Source: Pseudoalteromonas viridis
GTDB lineage: Bacteria; Pseudomonadota; Gammaproteobacteria; Enterobacterales; Alteromonadaceae
Length of the DNA stretch: 64,000 nt
Direction of reading: 5' to 3'
NCBI RefSeq assembly: GCF_017742995.1
Contig: NZ_CP072426.1
Location: 1,178,001-1,242,000, forward strand
Made by a program: the position numbers and the translations under genes. Positions 1 to 9,740 of the stretch are shown here, piece by piece. A model generated the notes under the pieces. The model saw only the letters and a list, made by a program, of their open reading frames with translations, had not been told where the DNA came from and made no database searches. Every line of letters starts with the position of its first letter. The stretch's first letter is position 1.

Positions 1-627
1 GGTCGACAGACAAATAAATTCCGCCACATCTGCGCCGACTAAGGTGTTTTCACTCAGGCCAAGAATTTTCTCGGTTGCGGGGTTGGTGTAAGTGATACAC
101 CCTTGGGTATCGACGCCTAAAATGCCTTCACCAATAGATTTGAGTAAAAGCCGATTTTTGTTTTCAAGTTCCTGAATATCCTGAAAAGATTGTAACAGCT
201 TCGTTCTTTGCTGTTCCAGCTCAAGAAAAACTTGCACCTTACTGTAAAGCGTATGTGCGTTGATGGGTTTAAACAAATAGTCGACTGCACCGACTTCATA
301 GCCTTTAAACTCCAGCGCTTCGGTGTGATCTGCTGCGGTAATAAATATGATGGGTGTATGCTTGGTCTCGTCATTCATACGCAGCAAAGAGGCTGTTTCA
401 AAGCCATCAATGCCGGGCATCATTACATCCAACAGGATCACGGCATACTTGTGCCGCAAAACCAGTGATAACACTTCATGCCCCGACTCGGCAGAGTGGA
501 AATTGGCACGCATATCCGCGAGGATTTTTCTCACTACCCGGTGGTTTTCTGGCCTGTCATCAACAATCAAAATCGTCGGTTTGGTGCGGTCGTCTTCTTG
601 CACCCGGCTTTGTTTCATCGCTTCCAT
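1..627 (-). CDS. Response regulator with PAS domain (3' part outside window)
   Basis: Partial gene running off the left edge; 209 codons are visible. Residues about 18-135 form a receiver domain: ILIVDDRPEN start, phosphoacceptor Asp in VILLDVMMPG, and the conserved Lys in YLFKPI. A short coiled linker (ELEQQRTKLLQSFQ) leads into a PAS domain (residues about 160-209, GEGILGVDTQG). The missing C-terminus is likely an output domain such as GGDEF or a histidine kinase; this cannot be seen. The start was chosen because AGGA lies just upstream. It sits 101 bases after cheR on the same strand, so it probably belongs to the same signalling operon as the hybrid kinase and CheR. Receiver and PAS calls are firm; the output is unknown. 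Confidence 0.85.
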   Translation of the reverse strand, partial: MEAMKQSRVQEDDRTKPTILIVDDRPENHRVVRKILADMRANFHSAESGHEVLSLVLRHKYAVILLDVMMPGIDGFETASLLRMNDETKHTPIIFITAADHTEALEFKGYEVGAVDYLFKPINAHTLYSKVQVFLELEQQRTKLLQSFQDIQELENKNRLLLKSIGEGILGVDTQGCITYTNPATEKILGLSENTLVGADVAEFICLST

Positions 628-728
628 AAATCATCCTGGTTTGTTGCTTTCCAGCTCCTTCAAGCTTAGTACAAAAATCGCAGCGTCCCGTCCAAAACAA
701 ACAAATTATGCTAAGCCTTTAGTCCTAG

Positions 729-1613
729 TTAAATACCAGGCACTTTACGATAAAGCGTCGCTGCGTTGTCCAGCAAATGCCATCGTGCACTGGTGTCCAG
801 ATAATCAAGATTCTCAAGCCGCCCCAACCCCAAAAAACCACTGTGATGCAGGCTTTGGTCAAACAAATCAATCACCCGCTTTTTTAAAGCATTATCAAAG
901 TAAATCATCACATTACGGCAAAGGATCAGCTGCATCTCGCCAAATACCCCATCGCAAACCAAATTATGATTGGCAAACACTATATTCCTGGCCAGCTCCA
1001 TACGGACTTTACTGCTATGATATTGGGTCGAGAAATGCTCATGAAACGGAGTGCCCTGTGATATTGCCAGCTGGTTGTAATTCAACTCTCCCTGGCGCAT
1101 CGTGTCTTCCGTAAAAATACCTGCTTTGGCTTTATCTAAAATACGGTCATTAAAGTCGGTTGCATAAATCTTAGCCCGATCATATAAGCCATGTGCCTTT
1201 AACAGCATCGCAAGAGAATATACTTCTTCACCAGTAGCACACCCGGCGTGCCAAATTTTAAAGAAGGGAAAAGTCTTTAAAACCGGCAGCACATGCTGCT
1301 CCAGAGACTGAAAAAAGGCCGGATCACGAAAAAACTCGGTGACGCTAACTGACAGTTCCTGCACGAGTTTATGCATGTACCCTTTCTCATATAGTACTTT
1401 GGGGATCAGGTACGAAAAGTGCGGCAAATCTTCCATGAGTAAACAATTTTGCAAACGCCTGACCAGTGTACTGCGGGCATACTGAGAGAAATCATAGCCA
1501 CTGCGCTGATACAAAACATCCAGTAAAATGTCTACTTCCAGCGCCTGTTCAGCTGTGAGTTTGGCTTCACGGCCCGATACTGATGCCATATCAATGGAGT
1601 CTGTCGCTTGCAT
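729..1613 (-). CDS. cheR: CheR-type protein-glutamate O-methyltransferase
   Basis: 294 residues, the usual CheR length. The N-terminal helical domain (about 17-85) is followed by the SAM-binding methyltransferase fold with motif HAGCATGEE near residue 122 (family form is SAGCSTGEE), IYATDF for the ribose-binding acid, and ILCRNVMIYF near residue 233. CheR enzymes transfer methyl groups from S-adenosylmethionine to glutamates of chemoreceptors; copies next to hybrid kinases often serve non-chemotaxis pathways. The start overlaps the end of the upstream hybrid kinase by 23 bases, which suggests translational coupling. No CheB methylesterase lies on the visible side, which is unusual because cheR and cheB are normally paired. 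A later start at Met9 is possible. Confidence 0.9.
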   Translation of the reverse strand: MQATDSIDMASVSGREAKLTAEQALEVDILLDVLYQRSGYDFSQYARSTLVRRLQNCLLMEDLPHFSYLIPKVLYEKGYMHKLVQELSVSVTEFFRDPAFFQSLEQHVLPVLKTFPFFKIWHAGCATGEEVYSLAMLLKAHGLYDRAKIYATDFNDRILDKAKAGIFTEDTMRQGELNYNQLAISQGTPFHEHFSTQYHSSKVRMELARNIVFANHNLVCDGVFGEMQLILCRNVMIYFDNALKKRVIDLFDQSLHHSGFLGLGRLENLDYLDTSARWHLLDNAATLYRKVPGI

Positions 1614-4600
1614 TTTGCGTTTCGTATAACCAGATTTTCATCATAGAGATCAATACATTAATATCAACGGGTTTGGCAAGGTAGTCACTGGCTCCGGCCT
1701 CAAGGCATTTTTGCTTATCTTCACTCATCGCCTTTGCCGTCAGGGCGATAATTGGCAGGTTTTGTGAAATGTCAGCTCGAATATGTTTCATGGCTTCAAA
1801 CCCATCCATCACGGGCATCATGATGTCCATCAGCACCAGATCAAATTGCTCATTCTGCTGAAGCTTTTCCAGCGCCAGCTGACCGTTATCAGCCATGGTG
1901 ACGGCAAGCCCTTGCTCTTTCAGTAACTTGGATAAAGCATAGGTATTGCGTAAATCATCATCAACCAAAAGCACATGAAAGCCCGACAGATCAACGGGTT
2001 GACTACTCATATCGTCGCGCTTAGAAGCGACTACACTAGGTGGTAAGCGCTGCTCCACCGAATGTAAAAAGAGCTCCACTTCATCCTGCAAACGCACCGG
2101 CGCATGGTCGGTTTTCAGTACAATTTTATCGGTAAAACGCAGCAATTGGTGATATTCATCCCGGCTTAGCTCCTGCGCGGTATAAACAATGATCGGCGGT
2201 AACGCCAGGCTCGCCTCTGCGTCCATTCTCTCAAGCAATTCAAAGCCCGATATGTCTGGCAGATTCAAATCAACAATACAGCAGTCTATCTGATGTTGTT
2301 TCAGAAGCTGCATGGCTGCGGCGCCATCGTTGGCAATATGCAACACTAATCCCTTTTGCTGTAAAACCTGTTTAATCACTTTACAGGCGTGGGTGTCATC
2401 TTCCACCAACAGCAAATGCTTAATGTGCTTTTGCAGCAAGACCTCAAACTTAGCAAAAACCTGTTCCATCTGCTCCAAAGACACGGGCTTAGTTAAAAAG
2501 TCGATAGCCCCTTTTTGTAGTGCTTTCGGGTCTTTGTTTTTGCCCGACACAATATGAACTGGGATCTGGCGTGTTTTAGGCTCCGACTTCAGGGTGTCCA
2601 GCAATGTCATGCCGTCCATATCGGGCAGCCCAATATCCAGTATCACCGCACTGGGCTGCGCTTGCTGTATCATGTTTAATGCCTGCTCGGCCCGAGAGCA
2701 CACCAGCGGATCAAACTGATGTTTGCGGGCAATATCAGATAAAATGCTGGCAAACTGGCTGTCGTCCTCCACAATCAGAACCGTACTATTTTGCTCGGTA
2801 GCCAAGTCTGATGCCGCGTCTGTGGTGACCATTGTATTGCTGAGTGTTGTATCGGCTGGCTGCTGCTCGGCCAGCAAGGCATCGTCATGCACTTTGACAA
2901 AGTCACTTTGCTGAATCGCCTGGTTTGTTGTGTGTACGTCTGGTTGTGGTTGCGGCTCGTCCAGCTCCTCGCTTTCCGGCTGTTTGTGACGCGGAATATA
3001 CAAGGCAAAGGCACTGCCTTTATCCAGCTCACTGGTCAGTTGAATTTCTCCGCCCAGCAAGTGGCTAAACTCTCGCGATATCGTCAACCCAAGACCAGTC
3101 CCACCAAAAGCCCGGCTGGTTGACCCGTCGGCTTGCTGGAAGGCTTCAAAAATCGCCTGTTGTTTATCTTGCGCTATACCAATACCCGTATCTTTCACCA
3201 CAAAGCTTAAACAGCTCTCTGCGCTCAGCGCCGGATTGTTAAACTTTACGCTCCCGTCAACCGGCTCGATACATAATTCTACGTAGCCCTGCTCCGTAAA
3301 CTTAAAGGCATTAGAGAGTAAGTTGCGCAGCACTTGCTCCAGCCTGAGCTCGTCTGTTTCTATGTCCTGAGGTGCTAAAGGGGAAATCGTGATTTTAAAC
3401 TCAAGGTGCTTTTCCTTTGCTATCGGATCAAACTGTTTCTTCAGCCGCGCTACAAAGCCGTGTAAATTCAATCGATCTGAGATCAGCTTAAGTTTGCCAG
3501 CTTCAACTTTTGACAGGTCGAGAATTTCATTAATCAGTGTGAGTAAAGACTGGCCACCATTGTAAATAACCTCAATATCTTCAAGCTGATCTTCCGTTAA
3601 ATTGCCGTCGGCGTTGCGAGCCAAAGACTGCGACAATAACAGCAAGCTATTAAGCGGCGTTCTTAGCTCGTGCGACATATTGGCCAAAAACTCAGACTTA
3701 TATTTGCTCGAGACCGCTAATTGTTCTGCGCGATGTTGCAGCTCAATACGGGCGTTTTCAATCTCGACTTTTTGCTTTTGTAACGTATCTGTACGCTCAG
3801 TGAGCTGGGTATTGGTTTGAGTAAGCTGGCTTCTTTGCTCTCTTAACTCTTCCTCCGATCGTTTAAGCTCCTGCGTTTGCTGCTCCAGCTCTTCGTTGGC
3901 TGCTTTTAAATCCTGTTGCTGAGATTCGAGCTCCTCTGCCTGCTGTTGCGACTCATCCAGCAGCTCCTGTAACCTGCCCCGTGACAGCGCTGATGCCAGA
4001 GCCTGGGCAATACTATCAGCAGACAGCTCAAGCAGCTCCAGACTGATGTCTGGGAACGTTTTAACACTCGCGATAACCAGTACCGCTAACACCGCTTCAT
4101 TTTGCCGTTTGTCTTTAATAGGGACCGCGACCACATGCCTCGCGACAGATTGCCCCAAACCAGAATCCACCGACATCGATACATGCTCTTCTGGCAAGCC
4201 ACTAAAATACAATAGTTTACCTTCCAATGCTGCCTGACCAACCAGACCTTCACCTTGCTTAAACTCGGTACTTTCTGAGCTACGATACTTATAGGCATAG
4301 CTGGCTTTCAGCTTATAAAGATCCCCCTCCAACGCATATAAAGCACCGACCTCAGCCTCCAGATAGCTACTACAGAAATCACAGGAAATTTTATAGATTT
4401 GCTCGACCGACTGTGTCCCCGTCAAACGCTCTGCAATGTCCGCTTGCCCGGCTTTTAGCCAAGTCTGATGCTGTGAAAGCTGATGGGTATTTCGCAAGTT
4501 TTTTGTCATGGCATTCAACGCCATGCCTAACAAGTCTTGCTCACCTTTTGGCGTAAAGTCTTGTGTATAATCCCCTTTTTCTATCTCTTTGGCATGCTGA

Positions 4601-5757
4601 GTAATCGCCCGTAAAGTCTCTGTCATTTTCGCCAGCGACTGAGATAACTGCTTAATTTCTTTACTGCCCTGAAGCTGCACATTAGCACTAAAGTCACCAT
4701 CCGCAACCTTATCAGCCACTGAAATAGCCTGTGATAGCGACTGACCGACTTGCCGGTTAATTAAATAAGCGATACACCCCGTGAGCAATGCGGCGACGAG
4801 TATGGCGAGTGATGCCAGACGGGTTAAATCTGCAAGACTACTCTGACTGGTTGTCAGGCTTTGGTCCGCAAGTTGTTGTTGCGCAAGTTCGATTTCTATC
4901 AGCTGGTTCTTAAGAGCCCTGGTTAGCGGCCCCAATAGCTCACGCCAGGTATTCTCAGCTTTATTCCAGCCATTGCTTCTTCTGAGTTCAAAAATTTGTG
5001 GCAGAAGCTGCCAGAACTCCTGTCTTAATCGAGTCACTTTCTGGATCTGAATGGCTTGCTGAGCACTCAGTAATGCCTGCTGCTGTTGTATATTCAGCCA
5101 GGCATCTTCATGCCAGGAGCGATGACGTTCAAACTCCAGGAAGTAGGTTTCCTGATTACTGAGCAAAAATGCCTGAACCGATGCCAACGCACTGGTAAAG
5201 CCGCCACGAAAATCGGCCAGATTTTTTAGTAATTCTTTGCGCGATGGTTCGGCCGCCAGTTCGTTCTCCCACTCTATGGTGAGCGTTACCGCATTGATAA
5301 TTTGCTGCGCACGGGGCATGGCCTGATTAAAAAATACCTGTAAACCCGGGAAGTTCGCCTCTGACTGGGCGATTTCTTCAATTTGCTGCTGTATCAGCCT
5401 GGCTTCATTGAGTTTATTTTCAAGTCTTGAAATCTGTGTCTGACTCAACGCAGACTGGGTCAGTCGCTTAATTTTAAAGAGTGACTCGTCAATGTTTTGC
5501 CAGGCCTCACGTCGGCCCTGCAAGTGTTGCTGACCGCCCCCAGCCATCCAGGATTTCAGCTCGAGTTTAGAGTCCTCGAAGTTAGATCTCAGTGCCTGCA
5601 TATGCTTAACACTGGCCAGTTCATTGGTACTAAACTGAGTGCTACTTTGCTCCAGCTCGGCTAACTGAAAAAGCGCCGCAATGACAATTGCAGCGGGGAT
5701 CAAAAAAGCCAGTACAAACCCTGCGCTGATGCGCGTGCTTAACGTATTTAACTCCAT
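1591..5757 (-). CDS. Hybrid sensor histidine kinase: HAMP-GAF-HisKA-HATPase-REC-REC-REC
   Basis: 1388 residues. Order: TM1 (about 13-33), a long helical periplasmic sensor region (40-310, CHASE3-like in character), TM2 (about 313-333), HAMP (to about 390), GAF (about 440-595), a Gln/Glu-rich coiled coil (600-690), HisKA with H-box NMSHELRTPL, HATPase_c with N-box LSNAFKF and G-boxes DTGIGI and GGTGLGL, then three receivers with phosphoacceptors in ILDIGLPDMDG, IVDLNLPDISG and LMDIMMPVMDG. AAGGAA precedes the ATG. An inner-membrane kinase passing phosphate through several receivers is expected; the stimulus is unknown. It heads an apparent operon with cheR and the response regulator-PAS gene. 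The same kinase-cheR arrangement is known in other multi-receiver hybrid systems. Confidence 0.92.
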   Translation of the reverse strand: MELNTLSTRISAGFVLAFLIPAAIVIAALFQLAELEQSSTQFSTNELASVKHMQALRSNFEDSKLELKSWMAGGGQQHLQGRREAWQNIDESLFKIKRLTQSALSQTQISRLENKLNEARLIQQQIEEIAQSEANFPGLQVFFNQAMPRAQQIINAVTLTIEWENELAAEPSRKELLKNLADFRGGFTSALASVQAFLLSNQETYFLEFERHRSWHEDAWLNIQQQQALLSAQQAIQIQKVTRLRQEFWQLLPQIFELRRSNGWNKAENTWRELLGPLTRALKNQLIEIELAQQQLADQSLTTSQSSLADLTRLASLAILVAALLTGCIAYLINRQVGQSLSQAISVADKVADGDFSANVQLQGSKEIKQLSQSLAKMTETLRAITQHAKEIEKGDYTQDFTPKGEQDLLGMALNAMTKNLRNTHQLSQHQTWLKAGQADIAERLTGTQSVEQIYKISCDFCSSYLEAEVGALYALEGDLYKLKASYAYKYRSSESTEFKQGEGLVGQAALEGKLLYFSGLPEEHVSMSVDSGLGQSVARHVVAVPIKDKRQNEAVLAVLVIASVKTFPDISLELLELSADSIAQALASALSRGRLQELLDESQQQAEELESQQQDLKAANEELEQQTQELKRSEEELREQRSQLTQTNTQLTERTDTLQKQKVEIENARIELQHRAEQLAVSSKYKSEFLANMSHELRTPLNSLLLLSQSLARNADGNLTEDQLEDIEVIYNGGQSLLTLINEILDLSKVEAGKLKLISDRLNLHGFVARLKKQFDPIAKEKHLEFKITISPLAPQDIETDELRLEQVLRNLLSNAFKFTEQGYVELCIEPVDGSVKFNNPALSAESCLSFVVKDTGIGIAQDKQQAIFEAFQQADGSTSRAFGGTGLGLTISREFSHLLGGEIQLTSELDKGSAFALYIPRHKQPESEELDEPQPQPDVHTTNQAIQQSDFVKVHDDALLAEQQPADTTLSNTMVTTDAASDLATEQNSTVLIVEDDSQFASILSDIARKHQFDPLVCSRAEQALNMIQQAQPSAVILDIGLPDMDGMTLLDTLKSEPKTRQIPVHIVSGKNKDPKALQKGAIDFLTKPVSLEQMEQVFAKFEVLLQKHIKHLLLVEDDTHACKVIKQVLQQKGLVLHIANDGAAAMQLLKQHQIDCCIVDLNLPDISGFELLERMDAEASLALPPIIVYTAQELSRDEYHQLLRFTDKIVLKTDHAPVRLQDEVELFLHSVEQRLPPSVVASKRDDMSSQPVDLSGFHVLLVDDDLRNTYALSKLLKEQGLAVTMADNGQLALEKLQQNEQFDLVLMDIMMPVMDGFEAMKHIRADISQNLPIIALTAKAMSEDKQKCLEAGASDYLAKPVDINVLISMMKIWLYETQNASDRLH

Positions 5758-5829
5758 TATTCCTTCACTCTGATAGAAAGCCAGTCCATTTATTCTGGAA
5801 ATAATCGCTCAGAGTATAGTCACGCCCCA

Positions 5830-6006
5830 TCAATGTGGGTAAAAATTTGGATAAAAATCCACCTCCCCTGGCGATGTTGCAAATTCAGTTTTAAGCCACT
5901 CAAATAAAACCATGAACTCAGCTTTTAGCCAATGCTGCTCGGACGCAACCAGGTAATATGAAAAAGTCAGTTTGATAGGGTCTGCGCCAAGTAACGCCAA
6001 CTCCCA
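5830..6006 (-). pseudogene. C-terminal remnant of a LysR-family regulator
   Basis: A 58-codon open frame without a start codon lies immediately after the downstream end of the sensor kinase gene at 6025. Its translation contains LTFSYYLVASEQH followed by an F-x3-W-L block (VLFEWLKTEF). This is the typical ending of GcvA-like LysR substrate-binding domains (YYLV-x-P/S-E ... aFrdWL). A TGA directly precedes the frame. Another frame just upstream reads EVEQVPVFDG, which could be the preceding LysR residues after a frameshift. No DNA-binding N-terminus is present nearby. I read it as the tail of a deleted regulator. The family call rests on motif reading only. Confidence 0.55.
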
Positions 6007-6024
6007 TCAAACACAGGTACTTGC

Positions 6025-7212
6025 TCAACCTCTATGATTATGAAAGTGAATGGTCTGCGTAAATAGCGGACCAGCATTACGCTGCTCCCGCCAGCCGAAA
6101 CACGCACATACACGCTCAATGATCCGGGTGCCCAGCCCCTGACCATGGTGCATTTGCTTACCACACACACGATTGGTGAAGGTCATTTCTTTACCGCTCA
6201 GCGTGACAGTAAGTGCTCCCTCACCATGTTGCAGCGCGTTTTTGGCCAGCTGCTCCAGGAGCAGCGTCAGCAGGCGCAGCTGCACTGGTTGGTTGACCGG
6301 CTGAGCAGGTAAATCCAACGCAATAACCAACCCCTGCCGCTGCCAAGTGTGTTGCCAGCTTGTCAGACACGCCCGCAGATCAGCCACATTCAGACGCGCC
6401 TGATCGGCTCGGCACAATAACAAAATAGCCTCGCTCAGCGACCTAAGATCCTGACCCGATTGCTCCAGTTGCGCCAGCAGGGGGAGTGCATCCAACGGCA
6501 ACTCATCCAGCTGCTCAAAGCGGGCAAGCGTATTTTGGATTTGTGCCAGCGGGGTATTGAGTTCATGACTTAAAAAAGCGGAATACAGGCGTTCCTGCTG
6601 TTGCGTATAATGCTGTGCATACGCATCGGTCGCAGCCAAGATAGACTGAGAAGAAAACTCTTCAAACTCTGCGCCTGGCGAGTTTTCTGGGGCCCCTAAA
6701 CTGGCTGTCAGGCGCTCAGACTCTCGCGCAATACGCCGGTGAGCAGGCCACCAGCTCAGTGCACCGAGCACAAACAAAGCCAGGGTTAGCGCAATAAACA
6801 CAGCCAGCAGGCTGGGGGAATCTTGTTCTGCGATACGATGCACAATATAAAGAGGCTCAAAAGATGCCTCGGCATAGCGCAAGATGTACACGTAATCATC
6901 GCCCAGCATCAGCAACTGAGTAACTTCACGGGCTTGCTCATCTGGCCCAAGCCCGTTGTGGTTAAAAACACGCTGATAGTCTGCGGGCAGGTCTTGCCAG
7001 TTGCCCATCAGCTTAGTGCTATCCCGGTAAGGCAAACTCAGCTGGCCCGACAGCGCCACCTCAAGGTCCTGATAAAGGTAATAGTCTGATGTCCCATCCC
7101 AGGCGTAGTGATACACCTGACTGGCCACCCAAATCCAGATCAGAGAAAACACCCCAAACAACAAAAATAGCCGCCTGGCTAAATACCCTCTGAGCGTTTT
7201 TTGTCTCATCAA
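6025..7212 (-). CDS. Sensor histidine kinase
   Basis: 395 residues. TM1 about 13-31, a periplasmic domain about 32-133, TM2 about 134-156, a short cytoplasmic linker, HisKA with the phosphorylated His at about 216 (SHELNTPL), and HATPase_c with N-box AKNALQHGEG and G-box GQGLGTRI. The DxGxG box between them is degenerate (the region reads TNRVCGKQ), so the ATP lid is abbreviated; this is also seen in other QseC-like kinases of this short type. The start overlaps the stop of the response regulator gene by 4 bases (ATGA), so the two are translationally coupled and form one two-component system. The signal is unknown. Confidence 0.88.
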   Translation of the reverse strand: MMRQKTLRGYLARRLFLLFGVFSLIWIWVASQVYHYAWDGTSDYYLYQDLEVALSGQLSLPYRDSTKLMGNWQDLPADYQRVFNHNGLGPDEQAREVTQLLMLGDDYVYILRYAEASFEPLYIVHRIAEQDSPSLLAVFIALTLALFVLGALSWWPAHRRIARESERLTASLGAPENSPGAEFEEFSSQSILAATDAYAQHYTQQQERLYSAFLSHELNTPLAQIQNTLARFEQLDELPLDALPLLAQLEQSGQDLRSLSEAILLLCRADQARLNVADLRACLTSWQHTWQRQGLVIALDLPAQPVNQPVQLRLLTLLLEQLAKNALQHGEGALTVTLSGKEMTFTNRVCGKQMHHGQGLGTRIIERVCACFGWREQRNAGPLFTQTIHFHNHRG

Positions 7213-7886
7213 CTGGATTCTCGCAATGCCACGCCCTGCCCCTTAAGTGTCTGTATCACAGAGGCTTCATTCTCGCGGCTCAGATTATGCCGAAGCCTGG
7301 TTAACAAAGACTTATACATGTTGTTGTTCACCTCACTGTCGGGCCAGATGTGACGCAGGATCTGAGCCTTACTAACCGGTGCCGGTGCCTGCTCAGCCAA
7401 CAGGGTAAGCAGCTGCCATTGCTGAGGGGATAACACGATAGTGCGGTTACCCCGTCTGACAATTTTTGCCGAAAAATCCACATGCAGACTACCCAGTTCA
7501 AACACCTGGTTGCACTTAGACACTTTACCCGCCAACAGCTTGACCCGTACGGCCAGCTCAGGCAACGCAAAGGGCTTAGTGATATAATCCAGGGCACCGG
7601 CCGCAAAGGCGGCAAGTTTATCGTCAAGGTCCGTTGCTGCAGTACAAAACAGCACAGGGGCATCAAACCCGGCCAGCGATTGCTGCAGCAAGCTCAGCGC
7701 GTTGCCATCGGGCAAGCTCATATCCAAAATGATCGCATCATACTTGTCAAAGCTGGCGGTTTGCGCCGCAATCTCTTTAGCCCGACCCAAAGTTGCGGCA
7801 TAATCGACGTCAATACCTTCTGCATTGAGAAAGTCTATCGTCTGGGCGGCCAACACCGCATCGTCTTCAACCAATAAGATCAGCAT
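7209..7886 (-). CDS. OmpR/PhoB-family response regulator
   Basis: 225 residues. Receiver domain 1-120 with acidic pocket VEDD, phosphoacceptor in ILDMSLPDG and Lys in ITKPF. A winged-helix effector domain follows (about 130-222) with IVLSPQQWQLL and the recognition-helix region MYKSLLTRLRHNL. Only 71 bases separate it from the divergent amidohydrolase lipoprotein gene at 7958, so that gap carries both promoters and the amidohydrolase is a candidate target. The cognate kinase overlaps it by 4 bases downstream. Confidence 0.9.
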   Translation of the reverse strand: MLILLVEDDAVLAAQTIDFLNAEGIDVDYAATLGRAKEIAAQTASFDKYDAIILDMSLPDGNALSLLQQSLAGFDAPVLFCTAATDLDDKLAAFAAGALDYITKPFALPELAVRVKLLAGKVSKCNQVFELGSLHVDFSAKIVRRGNRTIVLSPQQWQLLTLLAEQAPAPVSKAQILRHIWPDSEVNNNMYKSLLTRLRHNLSRENEASVIQTLKGQGVALRESS

Positions 7887-7957
7887 TTAACCTCTATACT
7901 GTTACCTTGTGGTTACCATGCTACTGATAGTGTATCGGCATCAACGAGGAGTCAACA

Positions 7958-9697
7958 ATGCGAGCAACAAAGATGATCACCAGCAGTTTTCTGATAGCCG
8001 GTTTAGCCCTCAGTGGCTGTAACTCTGACAATCAAACCAGCAGCCAAAGTACCAATCCAACCACTCCGGCATCCAGTATGCAGCAGCCCAGTGCAGCGCA
8101 AAGTGCAACTATGGTATTTACTCACGGCCGCATTTATACGGTAAATGCTGAGCAACCCTGGGCACAAGCTGTGGTGGTTAAAGACAATAAGATTATTCTG
8201 GTCGGTAGCAATGAAAAAGCCCAGGACTATATTGGCGAAACAACCCAGCACATTAACCTGCAAGGTAAGATGATGCTGCCCGGGTTTCACGATGTACACA
8301 TGCACCCGCTTGAATCTGCCTCCGAGGCCACCCAGTTTAGTGTGCCAGCCTTGGCTACTGCGGGAGAATACATAGACGAAGTGGCATATGCTGCCAGCCA
8401 ACACCCCACAGCCACCTGGCTCATTGGCTACGGCCATGAAATATCGACACTACTGGAGATGGCAGACTCACCACTGGCGGTGCTTGATGAGGCAGTACCA
8501 GACAGGCCGGTGATCATCATGGAGCAAACCTCTCATTCGATGTGGGTCAATAGCAAAGCACTCGCATTAGCGGGTTTGTCGGCCAACAGTATCGATCCGA
8601 TCGGCGGTGTGCTTGGTCGCGATGAACAAGGTAAGCTCAATGGCATTTTGTACGACAATGCCGGTAATCAGGTTATGGAACTGGCGATGCAGTCTCTGCC
8701 CGACGCCGCTCAGAGCGATTACCTTGGCCTGATTGAATATACTATGCCCGAGTTGAACAAAGCCGGGATCACCTCCATCAGTGACGCCCGCACTTACTGG
8801 CAACGAGGCCACCTCGAAACCTGGCAACGGGTTGCAAATGAAGACAAACTGACATTGCGGGTTAGTCTGGGGTTATGGGCTTATCCGCACATGAACGACA
8901 ACACCCAGCTGGCTAAGCTCAAATCCTTGTATCAAAACAACCCTGCCGAGCTATTACAGGTGAACCAGGTCAAGTTTTATATGGATGGTATTTTGGTCAA
9001 TACCACCGCTGCGATGCATGAACCCTACCTGGAAAACTGGTTGGAACTGGATGGCAACCGCGGGTTGAATTACTTTACCCAGGCGCGGCTCGAGAAGTAC
9101 CTTAAGGCACTGGAGCCAACGGGCTTTGACTTTAATATCCATGGCATTGGCGACCGCGGTATTCACGAAGCCCTGAATGCCATTGAAAATGCCTCCAATG
9201 GCCAGGGTCGTCACCGTATCACCCATCTGGAGGTTATCGATCCGTTCGATCTGCCACGCTTTGCCAAATTAGGGGTTATTGCCGATGCTCAGGTCGCCGG
9301 AGACTTCACCAAACCGAGCCACTGGCCAGAAACCATTCCCCTGATTGGTAGTGAACGTGCCCAAGATCTGGTGCCTATTCGCAGCCTGACGGATAACAAG
9401 GCAACGCTCACACTCTCAAGTGACTGGAATGTCAGCCCGTTTAATCCGTTTATCGGATTAAGTAACGCGGTGTCGCGGCAACCACAGGCCATTTCGCTGG
9501 CACAAGCTATTGAGGCCTATACCCTTAACAGCGCCTATGCAATGCGCCAGGAGCAGCGTGTTGGCAGTATTGAAGTGGGTAAACTGGCGGATCTGGTAGT
9601 GATTGACCGCGACTTATTTGAAGCCAGCGCCAGTGAGATCCGAGGCGCCCAAGTGGTAATGACACTGCTTGATGGCGAGATTGTTTACCAGCGTTAA
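7958..9697 (+). CDS. Exported lipoprotein amidohydrolase (YtcJ-like, amidohydrolase family 3)
   Basis: 579 residues. Lipoprotein signal peptide with lipobox LSGC (Cys21), then a Ser/Thr/Gln-rich linker. The metal-dependent hydrolase core carries the metal-binding HxH in PGFHDVHMHP, further His ligands in NIHGIGDRG and RITHLEVI, and the catalytic Asp in LSSDWNVSPF. Related YtcJ-like enzymes hydrolyse amide or formamide bonds; the substrate here cannot be read from sequence. GAGGAG lies 7 bases before the ATG. The gene is divergent from the two-component pair at 6025-7886 and ends at a strong hairpin shared with the convergent hexosaminidase operon. Confidence 0.88.
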   Translation: MRATKMITSSFLIAGLALSGCNSDNQTSSQSTNPTTPASSMQQPSAAQSATMVFTHGRIYTVNAEQPWAQAVVVKDNKIILVGSNEKAQDYIGETTQHINLQGKMMLPGFHDVHMHPLESASEATQFSVPALATAGEYIDEVAYAASQHPTATWLIGYGHEISTLLEMADSPLAVLDEAVPDRPVIIMEQTSHSMWVNSKALALAGLSANSIDPIGGVLGRDEQGKLNGILYDNAGNQVMELAMQSLPDAAQSDYLGLIEYTMPELNKAGITSISDARTYWQRGHLETWQRVANEDKLTLRVSLGLWAYPHMNDNTQLAKLKSLYQNNPAELLQVNQVKFYMDGILVNTTAAMHEPYLENWLELDGNRGLNYFTQARLEKYLKALEPTGFDFNIHGIGDRGIHEALNAIENASNGQGRHRITHLEVIDPFDLPRFAKLGVIADAQVAGDFTKPSHWPETIPLIGSERAQDLVPIRSLTDNKATLTLSSDWNVSPFNPFIGLSNAVSRQPQAISLAQAIEAYTLNSAYAMRQEQRVGSIEVGKLADLVVIDRDLFEASASEIRGAQVVMTLLDGEIVYQR

Positions 9698-9703
9698 ATC
9701 AGG

Positions 9704-9726
9704 CAGGGGGCCGACTTGGCCCCCTG
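9704..9726. terminator. Perfect 9-bp GC-rich hairpin between convergent genes
   Basis: CAGGGGGCC and GGCCCCCTG pair perfectly around a five-base loop, 7 bases after the amidohydrolase stop and 15 bases beyond the stop of the convergent GH20 gene. No long T-run follows on either side, so it may act as a bidirectional terminator or as a 3'-end stabiliser. Confidence 0.6.
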
Positions 9727-9740
9727 AGGTAGCTGGTAAA

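Noticed and set aside
347..1114. 255-codon plus-strand frame over the start of the window
   Set aside because: It is antisense to the receiver-PAS and CheR genes, both of which have clear domain motifs.
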